The notes: generated from the letters alone by a model not told the origin. 64,000 nucleotides of DNA from Streptomyces griseoluteus (GCF_004784465.1 NZ_SRRU01000015.1:1-64000); one strand, 5' to 3'; positions 35,700 through 44,600 are shown, counted from the first letter of the stretch. Translations and numbers: made by a program.

Positions 35700-35860
35700 G
35701 CCGCGGTTCCCCTGCCTCCGTCTGCTCCGGAGCCGGGACCGCGGCCGGCCGGGCCGTCGCCCCCGACCGGGGCCGGGACCGCGACACCCGCCAGCCACAG
35801 GGTGCCGCCCACCAGCGTGAGCGGTCCCGGCACCTCGCCGAGCGCGAGCCACGACATGCC
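35700..35860 (-). pseudogene. DMT/EamA-type transporter C-terminal scrap
   Basis: The leftward frame reads MSWLALGEVPGPLTLVGGTL then WLAGVAVPAPVG. This is the last membrane helix pair of EamA/DMT transporters (LGE...L...G..LI..GV). It lies convergent with the MFS gene and has no upstream part. Confidence 0.5.
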
Positions 35861-36180
35861 GCTATTCACGCGGCCACCGGATTCGTCGTCGAGTCCCCGC
35901 TGGACGAGGTCGACCGGCCCCGCGGTGGCACTTCGGCGAGGCTGCGGATCCCGCCGCCGGAAGGTGAGATCGCCGCGCTGTTCGGCGGCCGGCGGTGCCA
36001 CGACATCATTTGTGAGGTGCTGGGCTGCACACCCGCCGACCTGGTCGTCCCGGAGAAGCGGGGCGACTGTGGGGCCGCTCCGGCAGCGGAGGCGGAGAAG
36101 CAGGTCGTCGGTGGCATTCCGATCAGTCACCAGCGGCGCACTGGCCGTTCGGGGCCGCCGCTACGAGCCGGCCTGTTCGA

Positions 36181-36465
36181 CGCTCACGGCCTTGGGCCAC
36201 CCGCAGCTGCCGGGACTGCCTGGGACGAGGCTGGTTCGACTGCCCCCGCTGCAAGGCATGCTGGGGCTTTGCCGCGAAGGCGACGAGCCAGCACTGCGAC
36301 AAATGCCAACGCGACATCGCGGCGATCGAAGGCGTCTGCCGGCTCTGCCGCCGCCAGACCGGTCTGATCGCCGGCCCGGACAACAAGGTGCGCGTGCCAA
36401 TGTCAGCGACGTCAGGGCTCGTCGGCGAGCGCGACCGCCGTACCGTCGGCCGTGAAGCCACGTAG
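36181..36465 (+). pseudogene. Zinc-ribbon-rich protein fragment
   Basis: The frame contains four CxxC pairs in a row: SCRDCLGRGWFDCPRCKACW, QHCDKCQRDIAAIEGVCRLC, then RRQTGLIAGPDNKVRV. This looks like the double zinc-ribbon N-terminal region of Streptomyces site-specific recombinase or transposase-associated proteins (CRLCRxQ...GPDN). No start with a site, and it ends soon after. The 250 bases to its left (35890-36130) hold another unassigned protein-like frame, EIAALFGGRRCHDIICEVLG. Confidence 0.45.
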
Positions 36466-36554
36466 CCGCAGGCGTCGGACGCCGTCGGTAACTCCGGTTA
36501 TTACGGACGTGGCCCGCGACGGGCCCGTCAACGCAGGCCGGGTCATGGAGCGGG

Positions 36555-36998
36555 TCAGCCGGCACGCTGGGTTGTCTCTCCAGTCTGAGCGGGTACGGCG
36601 GGCAGGGGGACGGTGCAGGAAGCGCAGCGTCGGGCCTGGGCGGGTACAGGGCTGAGGCACTCGGGGCAGTCCCGTTTGGGGGCCTGGACGTCTTGGTGGG
36701 GGGCGAGGCGTTCGTGAAGCTTGTTGATCGGGAGCACGACCAGGAAGTACAGGGCGCCGGCGAGAAGGAGGAAGCTGATCGCCGCGTTGACGAAGGCGCC
36801 GTAGGGGAACGTGGTGGCGCCTACGGTGAAGGTCTTGCGACTCATGTCGCCGGTGGCGCCAGTGGCCAGCCCGACGAGTGGTGTCAGAAAGGCGCTGACG
36901 AAGCCGTTCACCACGGCGGTGAAGGCTGCCCCGATGACGATGCCGACGGCCAAGTCCACCACGTTGCCGCGCAGGATGAAGCTGCGGAAGCCCTTCAC
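36555..36998 (-). CDS. mscL: Large-conductance mechanosensitive channel MscL with zinc-ribbon tail
   Basis: 147 aa from GTG 36998 (GGGGTGAG upstream). It opens VKGFRSFILRGNVVDLAVGI then VIGAAFTAVVNGFVSAFLTP, the MscL N-terminal helix and pore-lining TM1. TM2 follows (AFVNAAISFLLLAGALYFLV) and the cytoplasmic helix VLPINKLHERL. It forms a pentameric channel that vents solutes on hypo-osmotic shock. The tail is unusual: residues about 118-140 carry CPECLSPVPAQARRCASC, a rubredoxin-like zinc ribbon, known from some actinobacterial MscL-like proteins. Complete and monocistronic. Confidence 0.85.
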   Translation of the reverse strand: MKGFRSFILRGNVVDLAVGIVIGAAFTAVVNGFVSAFLTPLVGLATGATGDMSRKTFTVGATTFPYGAFVNAAISFLLLAGALYFLVVLPINKLHERLAPHQDVQAPKRDCPECLSPVPAQARRCASCTVPLPAVPAQTGETTQRAG

Positions 36999-37275
36999 CT
37001 TCTCACCCCTAAGAGGCTCTTGACGTCGACGGGCGGCACCGGAAGCGCGGTCAGCCCACCCCTTCACCCCGGATGCCCTGCCGCCCCTCACCCATGCCGG
37101 CTCCGCCACGCTACGCGGTGTACAAGTTCACCTAGAGGCGTGACAACGGCAGACCAACATGACCTGCTGCGCCGGCCGGTGCGCTGTGACCGCTGGCGAG
37201 TACCGGGCCGGCCTGGGCAGAGAGTGTCTGGTGCTGCCTGCCGCCTGGAATCAGGCGCAGGTGTCGGGAGCAGGC

Positions 37276-37436
37276 GTGAGATCCTCGCGCGTGCGGGGAG
37301 CACATCACCCTCGGCATGAGCGCCGGGGTCGCCGGGGTCGCCGGGGTCGCCGGGGTCGCCGGGGTCGCCGGGGTCGCCGGGGTCGCCGGGGTCGCCGGGG
37401 TCGCCGGTGGACCATCCCCACGCGTGCGGGGAGCAG
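37276..37436. CRISPR. Second CRISPR-repeat remnant
   Basis: Two 28-base sequences carry a type I-E-like hairpin core: one from 37276 (..ATCCTCGCGCGTGCGGGGAG) and one from 37409 (GGACCATCCCCACGCGTGCG then GGGAGCAG). Their last 14 bases, GCGTGCGGGGAGCA, are identical. They are 133 bases apart instead of 61, and the gap is filled mainly by a 9-base tandem repeat. No third repeat or cas gene is seen. It is related to, but not the same as, the repeats at 157-445. Confidence 0.5.
37321..37410. repeat. 9-base tandem repeat between CRISPR-like repeats
   Basis: CGCCGGGGT is repeated nine times without error from 37321 to 37401, followed by one variant copy, CGCCGGTGG, that runs into the CRISPR-like repeat. 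On the other strand it would encode Gly-Asp-Pro repeats, but there is no start or family support for a protein. Confidence 0.9.
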
Positions 37437-37833
37437 ACTCGCCTGCGCTGCGGGGCCGACCCGAGCCGCGCGCCTAGTTCTCTGGTCCCCGTGCCGGTGT
37501 CCCCTCTGGTTCCCGAAGGATGTGGCATCGGGCAGCAGCGGGTTGCCAGTTCTCCAGCCGGCCCATGTCCACACGTCCACTAGACCTTCACCTGATGCAG
37601 TGTCAATTAGTGGCGCTTGTCGCGGTATTGCTCTATACCCCGCTGTTAAGATCATCTGGCTTTCAGTAGGCTGACGCTGCGTCATGCACGTGTCACGGGG
37701 GATAGTTTCTGCTCACCGCGAAGGAGTAGCCGTTGGTCCGCGTGTGAGCCCGCGGCGCGGTGTTGGGTCCGCGACTTCGGCCACCGCCGCGCGGTCCTGC
37801 ATATACCCCCGCGATGCGACTGAAGAGAGTCTG

Positions 37834-39036
37834 ATGACCTCATTGATGAAGGATCCACTACTGTGGATCTTGCTAGGAGTACTGATTGCTGCGGTACTCG
37901 CAGTGATGCTCGCCCGGAGAACCAATCTGGCGCTCCGCAAGCAGACCGCCGATCTGCAGGCAACCCAGGGCCGTCTCGAAGCGGAGCGCCAACGGCTTGC
38001 CGACGAGTGCGCCACTCTGCGTTCCGAGCACGATCGCGATCTGGCGCAGGTCCGCAGCGACGCCGAAGAGGAAACCAAGGCAGCTCTCCGTACTTGGATG
38101 CGTAGCCTGCAGGTCCTGGCTGATGAGCAGCAGGGCGTCATCAGCGATCTGGCCCGAGTCAAGTACGGCAATGACAGCGAGATCCTCGCGGATTTCATGA
38201 CGATCGACCACACCAACAGCCAGTTCGGCCGGCGAGCTCAGGGCATCGCGGCTCTGTGCGGTGGCTGGCTCGGCCGACGTGACCGCGCAGCCCCTGTCCT
38301 TGACGTGGCGCGCAGCGCTCAGGGCCGCATCAAGCTCTTTGACCGGGTGAGGATTCACAGCCAGGTCAACGTCGCCGTTGCCAGCACCGCCGTGGAACCG
38401 GTGGCGGTCGTCTTGGCCGAGCTCCTGGACAATGCCACGAACTACTCGGCGCCCGGCACGCCCGTCGAGATCAACATCCAGGCCGTTCCGACCGGTGTGT
38501 GCCTGATCGTCGACGATGCCGGTCTGGGTATCAACGCAGAGGAGAGGGAGCGCGCTTCCGCCTTGCTGAACACGCAGGGCTCTGTGTCGATCACCAGCTT
38601 GGGCAGCCCGCCGCGCGTCGGCTTCGCTGTCGCAGGTGTGCTCGCTGCCCGGTACGGGTTCAAGGTTTCCGTCGATTCCGTCTCGCCGTACGGCGGCGTC
38701 CGCGCGGTCATCCTCCTACCGGAGACTCTCTTGACCCACGATGTCCCCGCACCTGAAGCCGAGACCGGCTCCACCACTGCGAGTGAGGGGTTGCCGCGCA
38801 GCGGGCCCGTCACGGCACCGGTGGCCATTGTTGGGACGACGGCTGGCGGTTTGCCCAAGCGCCGCCGTGCGGTCGCCGTGGTACCGCCTGCACCATCGCT
38901 GGCAGCCGAGCCGGACCCGGTGCCGGTGCCGGAGCACAGTGACGTGACCACCACCGCGACACGACTCACTGCCTTCGCACGCGGAACCGTCCGCGGGCGG
39001 GACACGATCATCACGGAAGGATCTGAAGACCAGTGA
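37834..39036 (+). CDS. Conservon protein CvnA: membrane sensor-like ATPase
   Basis: 400 aa; ATG 37834 with GAAGAGAG upstream. One N-terminal membrane span (LLWILLGVLIAAVLAVMLAR), a coiled linker (residues 35-85), then a histidine-kinase-like ATPase: VVLAELLDNATNYSAPGTPV (N box) and LIVDDAGLGINAEERERA (G1), with the later box LGSPPRVGFAVAGVLAARYG. A long low-complexity Pro/Val tail follows. No clear H-box histidine, as in other conservon CvnA proteins. It heads a five-gene operon with overlapping starts and is thought to receive an envelope signal and pass it to the GTPase CvnD. Confidence 0.85.
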   Translation: MTSLMKDPLLWILLGVLIAAVLAVMLARRTNLALRKQTADLQATQGRLEAERQRLADECATLRSEHDRDLAQVRSDAEEETKAALRTWMRSLQVLADEQQGVISDLARVKYGNDSEILADFMTIDHTNSQFGRRAQGIAALCGGWLGRRDRAAPVLDVARSAQGRIKLFDRVRIHSQVNVAVASTAVEPVAVVLAELLDNATNYSAPGTPVEINIQAVPTGVCLIVDDAGLGINAEERERASALLNTQGSVSITSLGSPPRVGFAVAGVLAARYGFKVSVDSVSPYGGVRAVILLPETLLTHDVPAPEAETGSTTASEGLPRSGPVTAPVAIVGTTAGGLPKRRRAVAVVPPAPSLAAEPDPVPVPEHSDVTTTATRLTAFARGTVRGRDTIITEGSEDQ

Positions 39037-39434
39037 AGCCCGACCTGTCCTGGGTGCTGGACGACGTAATCAGCGTCCGTGGTGCCCGGCATGCGATCCT
39101 CGTCTCCGCTGACGGCCTGCTCCTGGAGCGCTCCAGCGAGATCCCCCGCGACGAGGCCGAGACCAACGCCGCGGCGATGAGCTCGATGCAGTCCCTCAGC
39201 CGCGCCGTCGCCGGGTTCGTGGCAGGCGGTAAGGGCGTCTGGAAGCAGACCCTGCTCGAGTACGACGGCGGCTGGATCTTCCTGATCGCGGCAGGCAGCG
39301 GCGCCTACATGGCGGTCTCCGCGGCCTTGGACGTCGACATGGAGGTCATGTCGATCCGCATGCAGCAGCAGGTAGCCGCGCTGGGCCGCGCACTGAGCAC
39401 CCAACCGCGTCAGAGCACTGGTGCTGAGGCATGA
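39033..39434 (+). CDS. Conservon protein CvnB: roadblock/LC7 domain
   Basis: 133 aa; the GTG overlaps the CvnA stop by 4 bases. The frame LSWVLDDVISVRGARHAILV, SADGLLLERSSEIPRDEAET, MSSMQSLSRAVAGFVAGG, YMAVSAALDVDMEVMSIRMQ matches the MglB-like roadblock fold, which binds small GTPases as a regulator or GAP. It should dimerise and contact CvnD. Confidence 0.9.
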   Translation: MKPDLSWVLDDVISVRGARHAILVSADGLLLERSSEIPRDEAETNAAAMSSMQSLSRAVAGFVAGGKGVWKQTLLEYDGGWIFLIAAGSGAYMAVSAALDVDMEVMSIRMQQQVAALGRALSTQPRQSTGAEA

Positions 39435-39808
39435 GCGTTCCCGGCGAGGAAGCTGCTCCGGTCTCCAGCGAACTCGTCCGCTCCTACGTCATCACAGGCG
39501 GCCGGCGCCTGCCCTCCGCAGACGACCTCTCCTTGCACATGCTCGTCACCTTGGCGCCCGACCGGGAACTGCCGCTGGGTGCCAGCCCAGAAGTACGCGC
39601 CATCTGGGAGCTGTGCGCAGGGGGATACCTGGCCGTGGCAGAAGTGGCCGCACACCTGGGCCTACCGGTCGGCGTTGCCCGCCTGCTTCTGACGGATTTA
39701 ACGGAACAAGGCCATCTGCTGCGCCGCTCCGCGCCGCCACCTGCCAAGTCTGAATCGAGACTCGTCATCGAGAAGGTGCTGCATGGACTCCAAAGCCTCT
39801 ATGCCTAA
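39431..39808 (+). CDS. Conservon protein CvnC: DUF742
   Basis: 125 aa; ATGA overlap with CvnB. It contains SELVRSYVITGGRRLPSADD and IWELCAGGYLAVAEVAAHLG then LPVGVARLLLTDLTEQGHL, the winged-helix-like DUF742 domain, and ends in KVLHGLQSLYA. This is the usual third member of conservons. It overlaps CvnD by 26 bases, again typical of these operons. Confidence 0.9.
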   Translation: MSVPGEEAAPVSSELVRSYVITGGRRLPSADDLSLHMLVTLAPDRELPLGASPEVRAIWELCAGGYLAVAEVAAHLGLPVGVARLLLTDLTEQGHLLRRSAPPPAKSESRLVIEKVLHGLQSLYA

Positions 39809-40370
39809 GCCGAGCTACGTCTCGGGCTCGGTGACGACAGCCGCAAAGATCCTCGTGGTGGGGCACTTCGCCGTAGGCAAGACCACTTACATCGGCTCGC
39901 TCTCCGAGATTCCCCCGCTGCGCACGGAGGAGCGGATGACCCAGGCTTCCGCTCACGTGGACGACCTGGCGGGTGCACCGGACAAGGTGACGACCACGGT
40001 CGCCCTGGACTTCGGCCGGCTGACCCTGGGCGACGAAGTCGTGCTGTACCTCTTCGGGACGCCCGGTCAGCAGCGGTTCGTCCAACTTTGGGAGGACATG
40101 GCCCGCGGGGCGCTGGGAGCGCTGATCCTGGTGGACCCGGCGCGGCTGGCCGACTCCTTCCCGGTGATCGAGCTGGTCGAGAAGTACGGCCTGGAGTACT
40201 CGATCGCGGTCAACTCCTTCACCGATGTCCTGTATGAAGAGGCTGAGATCCGTGAGGCCCTCGACCTGCTGCCCGACACCCCAGTCTCGTACTGCGATGC
40301 CCGCGACCGCGCGTCGTCAGCAAGGTCGCTGATCACGCTCGTGAAGCATCTCCTTGTACGGACGGCCTGA
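39783..40370 (+). CDS. Conservon protein CvnD: small GTPase
   Basis: 195 aa. G1 P-loop GHFAVGKTT (residues 27-35), G2-region threonines in DKVTTTVALDFGRL, and G3 GTPGQQRF (about residue 92). The base-specificity motif is AVNSFTD instead of NKxD, the form seen in the CvnD/Rab-like conservon GTPases. Cytoplasmic. It should cycle between GDP and GTP under control of CvnB and CvnC. The start lies 26 bases inside cvnC. Confidence 0.9.
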   Translation: MDSKASMPKPSYVSGSVTTAAKILVVGHFAVGKTTYIGSLSEIPPLRTEERMTQASAHVDDLAGAPDKVTTTVALDFGRLTLGDEVVLYLFGTPGQQRFVQLWEDMARGALGALILVDPARLADSFPVIELVEKYGLEYSIAVNSFTDVLYEEAEIREALDLLPDTPVSYCDARDRASSARSLITLVKHLLVRTA

Positions 40371-40443
40371 TCCGCCGCCCGCCCCCTGCTCCTCCACTCG
40401 CCCGGACCGCCAAAGACGCCGGGCCCAAAAAGGATCCGATCCC

Positions 40444-41802
40444 ATGGACAGTCAGCAACCAACGGCGCCGGGCGCCCCCGCACGATGCCCGATGCACACA
40501 GCGGAGTTTGCCGCCGATCCGCATGCCGCCTACGACAAGATGCGCGCCGAGGGGCCTGCGGCTCCGGTCGAACTAGCCCCCGGGGTGGATGCCACTCTCG
40601 TCGTCGATTACCAGACGGCGCGGAGCGTGCTGCAGAACACGACCGATTTCAGCAAGGACGCGCGGCACTGGAAGGCCCTCATGGAGGGCCGCATAGCGCT
40701 GGACAGTCCGGTGGTGCCGATGATGGCATTCCGCCCCAACGCCATGTTCACCGACGGGACGGTCCACCTCCGGCTGCGTAAGGCCGTCACGGATAGCCTC
40801 GACCGCCTCAACATCGGCCGGATCCGGCGGGACGCCGAGCCCATCGCCGCCTTCCTGATTGATCAGTTCAGTGAACGCGGCCGCGCCGATCTTCTGAACG
40901 ACTACGCGAAGCTGCTGCCGCTGCTGCTCTTCAACAAGCTTTTCGGCTGCCCGGCCGGTATCGGTGATCGCCTCACCACCTCCATGTCGGCGATGTTCGA
41001 CGGCAGGGACGCTCTGAAGGCCAGCGAGGACATCACCACCTGCCTCATGGAGCTGATCGCTCTCAAGCGGCGCGAGCCCGGCGACGATGTCACCTCCTGG
41101 CTCATCCAGCACCCCGCCGGCCTGAACGACGAGGAGTTGAAGGACCAGCTCGTCATGATGATGGGCGCCGGCGTGGAGCCTGAGCGGAACCTGATCGGCA
41201 ACGCCCTGCTCCTGCTGTTGTCCGGCTCCTCGAGCCGAGGCGCGGGCATGCTGCCCGAAGAGGCCGTCGACCACGTCCTGTGGAACAACTCGCCCATCGC
41301 CAACTACGCCACGCACTACCCCCTGCGTGACGTCGACCTCGGCGGCGTCCGAGTGGAGGCCGGCACACCTCTCATGATCAGCTTCGGGGGCGCCAACTCC
41401 GACCCCGCTCTTGGCGCGGCCCGTGAGTCCCTCAGCAAGGGGGCTCACCTCGCTTGGGGCGCCGGGCCGCACGCCTGTCCGGCGAAGTCCCCGGCGACAG
41501 TGATCTCCCTGACCGCGATCGAGGCCGTCCTCAACGCGCTGCCCGACCTGGCGCTCGATGTCTCGGCTGAGGAGCTGCAGTGGCGGCCCGGCCCCTTCCA
41601 CCGGGCCCTGGCGACGCTGCCGGTACGCTTCACGCCGACCCCCGGCACCCGAGTGGCCGCACTTCGTACCCCCGCATCAACCACCCCGCGGCCGCGCACG
41701 ATCGCCCCGTCCCACATCCCCGTGGCACCCTCACCACACTCTGACCTCAAAAAGGCGCGAAAGGGCTTCTGGAGCACCTTCCTCGACATTTTTCGCGTGT
41801 AG
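40444..41802 (+). CDS. Conservon-linked cytochrome P450 (CvnE type)
   Basis: 452 aa; ATG 40444 with AAGGA. It opens PMHTAEFAADPHAAYDKMRA. The heme ligand Cys lies in HLAWGAGPHACPAKS (about residue 344), where the usual FGxGxHxCxG glycine after Cys-Pro-Ala is altered (CPAKS). The I-helix oxygen-activating segment MMMGAGVEPERNLIGNALL lacks the usual (A/G)GxxT threonine, having Glu-Pro-Glu, so the redox chemistry may be unusual, as in other CvnE proteins. ExxR is not obvious. A Pro/Ser-rich tail of about 50 residues follows. Same operon as cvnA-D after a 73-base gap. Confidence 0.85.
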   Translation: MDSQQPTAPGAPARCPMHTAEFAADPHAAYDKMRAEGPAAPVELAPGVDATLVVDYQTARSVLQNTTDFSKDARHWKALMEGRIALDSPVVPMMAFRPNAMFTDGTVHLRLRKAVTDSLDRLNIGRIRRDAEPIAAFLIDQFSERGRADLLNDYAKLLPLLLFNKLFGCPAGIGDRLTTSMSAMFDGRDALKASEDITTCLMELIALKRREPGDDVTSWLIQHPAGLNDEELKDQLVMMMGAGVEPERNLIGNALLLLLSGSSSRGAGMLPEEAVDHVLWNNSPIANYATHYPLRDVDLGGVRVEAGTPLMISFGGANSDPALGAARESLSKGAHLAWGAGPHACPAKSPATVISLTAIEAVLNALPDLALDVSAEELQWRPGPFHRALATLPVRFTPTPGTRVAALRTPASTTPRPRTIAPSHIPVAPSPHSDLKKARKGFWSTFLDIFRV

Positions 41803-42025
41803 AGGTCGGCGGCGACGGGAATCGTTCTCTGCGGCATAGAGCCGAGGAGCGGAGGGTGGGCGGTAGCGGTGCCGTCCGGTTCCGTGGAGGAGCTCCACGC
41901 GACCACGGCGGTTGGTAGAGATGGTGCGGCATCATCCCAAAGCGCCGTCGCATCAGTTCCGCCGCGGGCCGAATCACCCGCTCTAGGAGGCATTACGGCA
42001 CTCCGGTGTCACGGGTGACGTCGTC

Positions 42026-42043
42026 CCCGCCCCCTAGGGCGGG
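42026..42043. terminator. Hairpin after the conservon operon
   Basis: CCCGCCC-CCTA-GGGCGGG forms a perfect 7-base stem with a 4-base loop, 223 bases after the P450 stop. It is followed by TGCTTCG. It could end the conservon transcript, or be an end hairpin of a lost IS200-like element; the latter also carry such structures. Confidence 0.4.
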
Positions 42044-42175
42044 TGCTTCGTACCGGCTTGGATGCCTGCAGCCAGGTCCTGCGCGGCGGGACCTGGCTCG
42101 TGCCCGAGATCAACTTGACGATGTCGACGACCGGTGCCGGCCCGCCGTCAAGGATCACTCGATCTCTCCAACTAC

Positions 42176-42255
42176 GTTGATCACCACGCGGTGACTTTGG
42201 GTATCTTCCACACTCCTGAACAGCCCAATCGTGTTGATCATCACGCCGTGCGGAG
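42176..42255. promoter_or_regulatory. Repeated operator-like words ahead of the acyl-CoA oxidase gene
   Basis: GTTGATCACCACGCGGTGAC (from about 42176) and GTTGATCATCACGCCGTGCG (from about 42233) are near-identical, 57 bases apart, in a relatively AT-rich leader. The second is followed by GAGTAATCAAC, an inverse of GTTGAT(C). Position 40-110 bases upstream of the start suggests binding sites for a specific regulator. Confidence 0.4.
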
Positions 42256-42290
42256 TAATCAACTCCTCTTCTTTCAAGTACTTTCAAGCC

Positions 42291-44102
42291 GTGACTGCCA
42301 CTCCACTCCCCCGGACCCAAGGTATATCGGCGGACCTCGCCCGGATCCTCTTCGGGCCTCATGCAGAGCAGATCCACCAGCCCTGGAAGTCCCTGTTCAG
42401 CGATCCGCGGTTCAGCTTCCAGGAGGGCCTGAACCCGCATGAACGGACGGCGCTGTCCTACGAGCGACTGCGCCTGATCAACGAATTTGTGGCTGACCCG
42501 ATCGGACTCGCCTCCGACATCGAATCCCTCACCGCGATGCACGAATGGGCCGGCGTCGTGGACGCCGGCATGGCCACCATCGCGAGCATTCACTGGAACC
42601 TCCACATCGGCAGCCTGGTGGACCATGACACGGATGGATGGGACCTGTCCGCGTACGCCCGCATGGACCGCATCGGCACATTCCTTTGCACCGAACTGGA
42701 CCACGGCAACGACGCCGCGTCGCTGGAGACGACGGCGACCTTCGATCGTGAGACGAACCGTTTCATCCTTCACACCCCGAATCCCGGCGCCTGCAAGTGG
42801 ATGCCGAACACGTCGTCAACCGGTGGCGCCAAGAACGCCGTCGTGGCAGCACGCCTGGTCGTCGACGATCTCGACCACGGCGTCTTCCTCTTCCTTACTC
42901 CCCTGACCGACAGTGCCGGCCACCACTACCCGGGCGTGGAAGTACGGCCCCTCCCGCAGACGGCGAGTGCGCCTGTCGACCACTGCGCCACGTACTTCCA
43001 TCAGGTGCAGTTGCCGTTCGAGGCGCTGTTGCAGGGCGAGCACGGCCGCCTGTCTCGTGACGGCACGTTCACCAGCTCCCTGGGCAACCCACGCAAGAGG
43101 TTCCTCCAGTCCGTACGCCGCGTCCATACAGGCAAGCTGTGCATGACCGCCTACAGCCTCGGTGTAACCCGGCACGCCCTGGCCGTCGCGATGCGGCACT
43201 CCCATCTGCGGCTCACGTCGGGGATGACGACGGGTCGCAAAGTCTCGCTGATCGAGCACCGCAGTCACCACGCCCCCCTCCTGGCAGCTGTCGCCACCAC
43301 CTATGCCGCGACGCTGCTGCACCGCGACGTCGTAAGGCAGTGGACAGGCGAGGGGGAGGCCGAACAGGAGGAGACCGAGCGCCTGGCGGCCGTGGCCAAG
43401 GCCTGGATCACCTGGCAGGCCCGCTCGGTGATGACAGAGTGCCGCGAGCGGTGCGGCGCACAGGGCCTGCTCCTCTCGAACGGCATCGCCTTCCAGTTGG
43501 CCGCGAACGAGGGGACGATCACGGCAGAGGGCGACAACCGCGTGATCTGGGTCAAGGCCGCGGGCGAGATGCTCCTCGGCGGATTCACCCCGGCACCACC
43601 CTCCGACGTGCCGCCCGCCGGCCGCACCCTCGACGACCCCAGGTATCTCCAGGACCTGCTGGCCGACATCGAACGGATCTGGCACAACCGGGCCCGCAGC
43701 CGACTGCGCGGCGGCCGCCGCGGAGACCCCCTCGCGCGGTGGAACGGCACCGTCACGCCCGCGCTGAACCTGGTCGAAGCACACGTGCACCGCCGCGCGG
43801 CACAAGCCCTCCTCGTCGCCGCCGGACGACCGTCCGACCCGCAGGCACGGGCGGTTCTCGGGCGCCTGCACGCCCTGTTCGCACTGCGCCAGGTGAAGGC
43901 ACACAGCGGGGACCTGCTTGCCGCCGGTCGCCTCACACCCGACCATGTGCAGCAACTGCCGGACGTGGAGGAATCGACGATCGAGGCACTCGTGCCGTAC
44001 AGCCTGCAGTTGACCGAAGGCTTCGCTGTCCTGGACGGATTCATGGGCGAGCATCCAATGCTGCGTGCCCCGTCGCCTGCGGCCGAGCTGGCCCCCGCCT
44101 AG
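42291..44102 (+). CDS. Acyl-CoA oxidase-like flavoprotein
   Basis: 603 aa from GTG 42291 (weak site; start moderately certain). N-terminal helices (ARILFGPHAEQIHQPWKSLF, ALSYERLRLINEFVADPIGL), a central beta domain (GTFLCTELDHGNDAASLETT, ATFDRETNRFILHTPNPGAC, KWMPNTSSTGGAKNAVVAAR) and C-terminal helices match peroxisomal-type acyl-CoA oxidases. The catalytic-Glu region is NEGTITAEGDNRVIW. It would oxidise acyl-CoA to enoyl-CoA with FAD and O2. Such enzymes also occur in Streptomyces secondary metabolism. Nearest neighbour is the conservon; separate promoter likely. Confidence 0.8.
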   Translation: MTATPLPRTQGISADLARILFGPHAEQIHQPWKSLFSDPRFSFQEGLNPHERTALSYERLRLINEFVADPIGLASDIESLTAMHEWAGVVDAGMATIASIHWNLHIGSLVDHDTDGWDLSAYARMDRIGTFLCTELDHGNDAASLETTATFDRETNRFILHTPNPGACKWMPNTSSTGGAKNAVVAARLVVDDLDHGVFLFLTPLTDSAGHHYPGVEVRPLPQTASAPVDHCATYFHQVQLPFEALLQGEHGRLSRDGTFTSSLGNPRKRFLQSVRRVHTGKLCMTAYSLGVTRHALAVAMRHSHLRLTSGMTTGRKVSLIEHRSHHAPLLAAVATTYAATLLHRDVVRQWTGEGEAEQEETERLAAVAKAWITWQARSVMTECRERCGAQGLLLSNGIAFQLAANEGTITAEGDNRVIWVKAAGEMLLGGFTPAPPSDVPPAGRTLDDPRYLQDLLADIERIWHNRARSRLRGGRRGDPLARWNGTVTPALNLVEAHVHRRAAQALLVAAGRPSDPQARAVLGRLHALFALRQVKAHSGDLLAAGRLTPDHVQQLPDVEESTIEALVPYSLQLTEGFAVLDGFMGEHPMLRAPSPAAELAPA

Positions 44103-44179
44103 GGCCCGTCTTCAAAGTGGTCTAAGGGGCTGCTTCCGCGAAGTCGGCCGGCCGTTTCTACCTGCTGTCCTGCGCCATT

Positions 44180-44600
44180 TCGTAGACAGCCAGTTCCTCT
44201 GCATTGCCGATGAAGGCCGGGCCGCAGTGCGGTGGCAAGCGATCGATGACCATCGCTACTGCAGCTTGGGCGCTGTCCACGCAGGCTGGTTCGGCTCGGC
44301 CCTTCGACGTAGTACCGGCCGTCTCCCAGCGTGCCGATGTAGGGGATGTCCCAGGTGTGGCGGATCTCTGTGCGCCTGCTGCAGCTCCCACATACCGGTC
44401 CACGGAGCGAAGAGCGGCGATTCTTCTGGTGGGCGAGGTTCGCCCGCAGTGGTCAGGATCTGGCGCCAGGCTGCTTGAACCCGCTCATGGTGCCTCCTCT
44501 CGGCTGTCCGCAGTGGCGGCCGCCGGTCCCTGCCGGCGGATGCCGGGCGTGACCGGCGTGCCGTCAGTCCGGGTGCCACTGGCCCGCTGTCGGTGTCCAA
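44180..44600 (-). pseudogene. Decayed coding region, three frames
   Basis: On the minus strand short protein-like pieces lie in three frames: VQAAWRQILTTAGEPRPPEE, EIRHTWDIPYIGTLGDGRYY then VEGPSRTSL, and SAQAAVAMVIDRLPPHCGPA then FIGNAEELAVYEMAQDSR with a stop near 44158. They could be one gene broken by frameshifts. Family unknown. The rest of 44103-44895 shows no gene. Confidence 0.3.

Noticed and set aside
37088..37528. Collagen-like Gly-Asp-Pro repeat protein on the minus strand
   Set aside because: It arises from the 9-base satellite; the flanks are CRISPR-like repeats, and there is no start site or signal.
42816..44054. 412-codon open frame on the minus strand
   Set aside because: Antisense shadow of the acyl-CoA oxidase-like gene.
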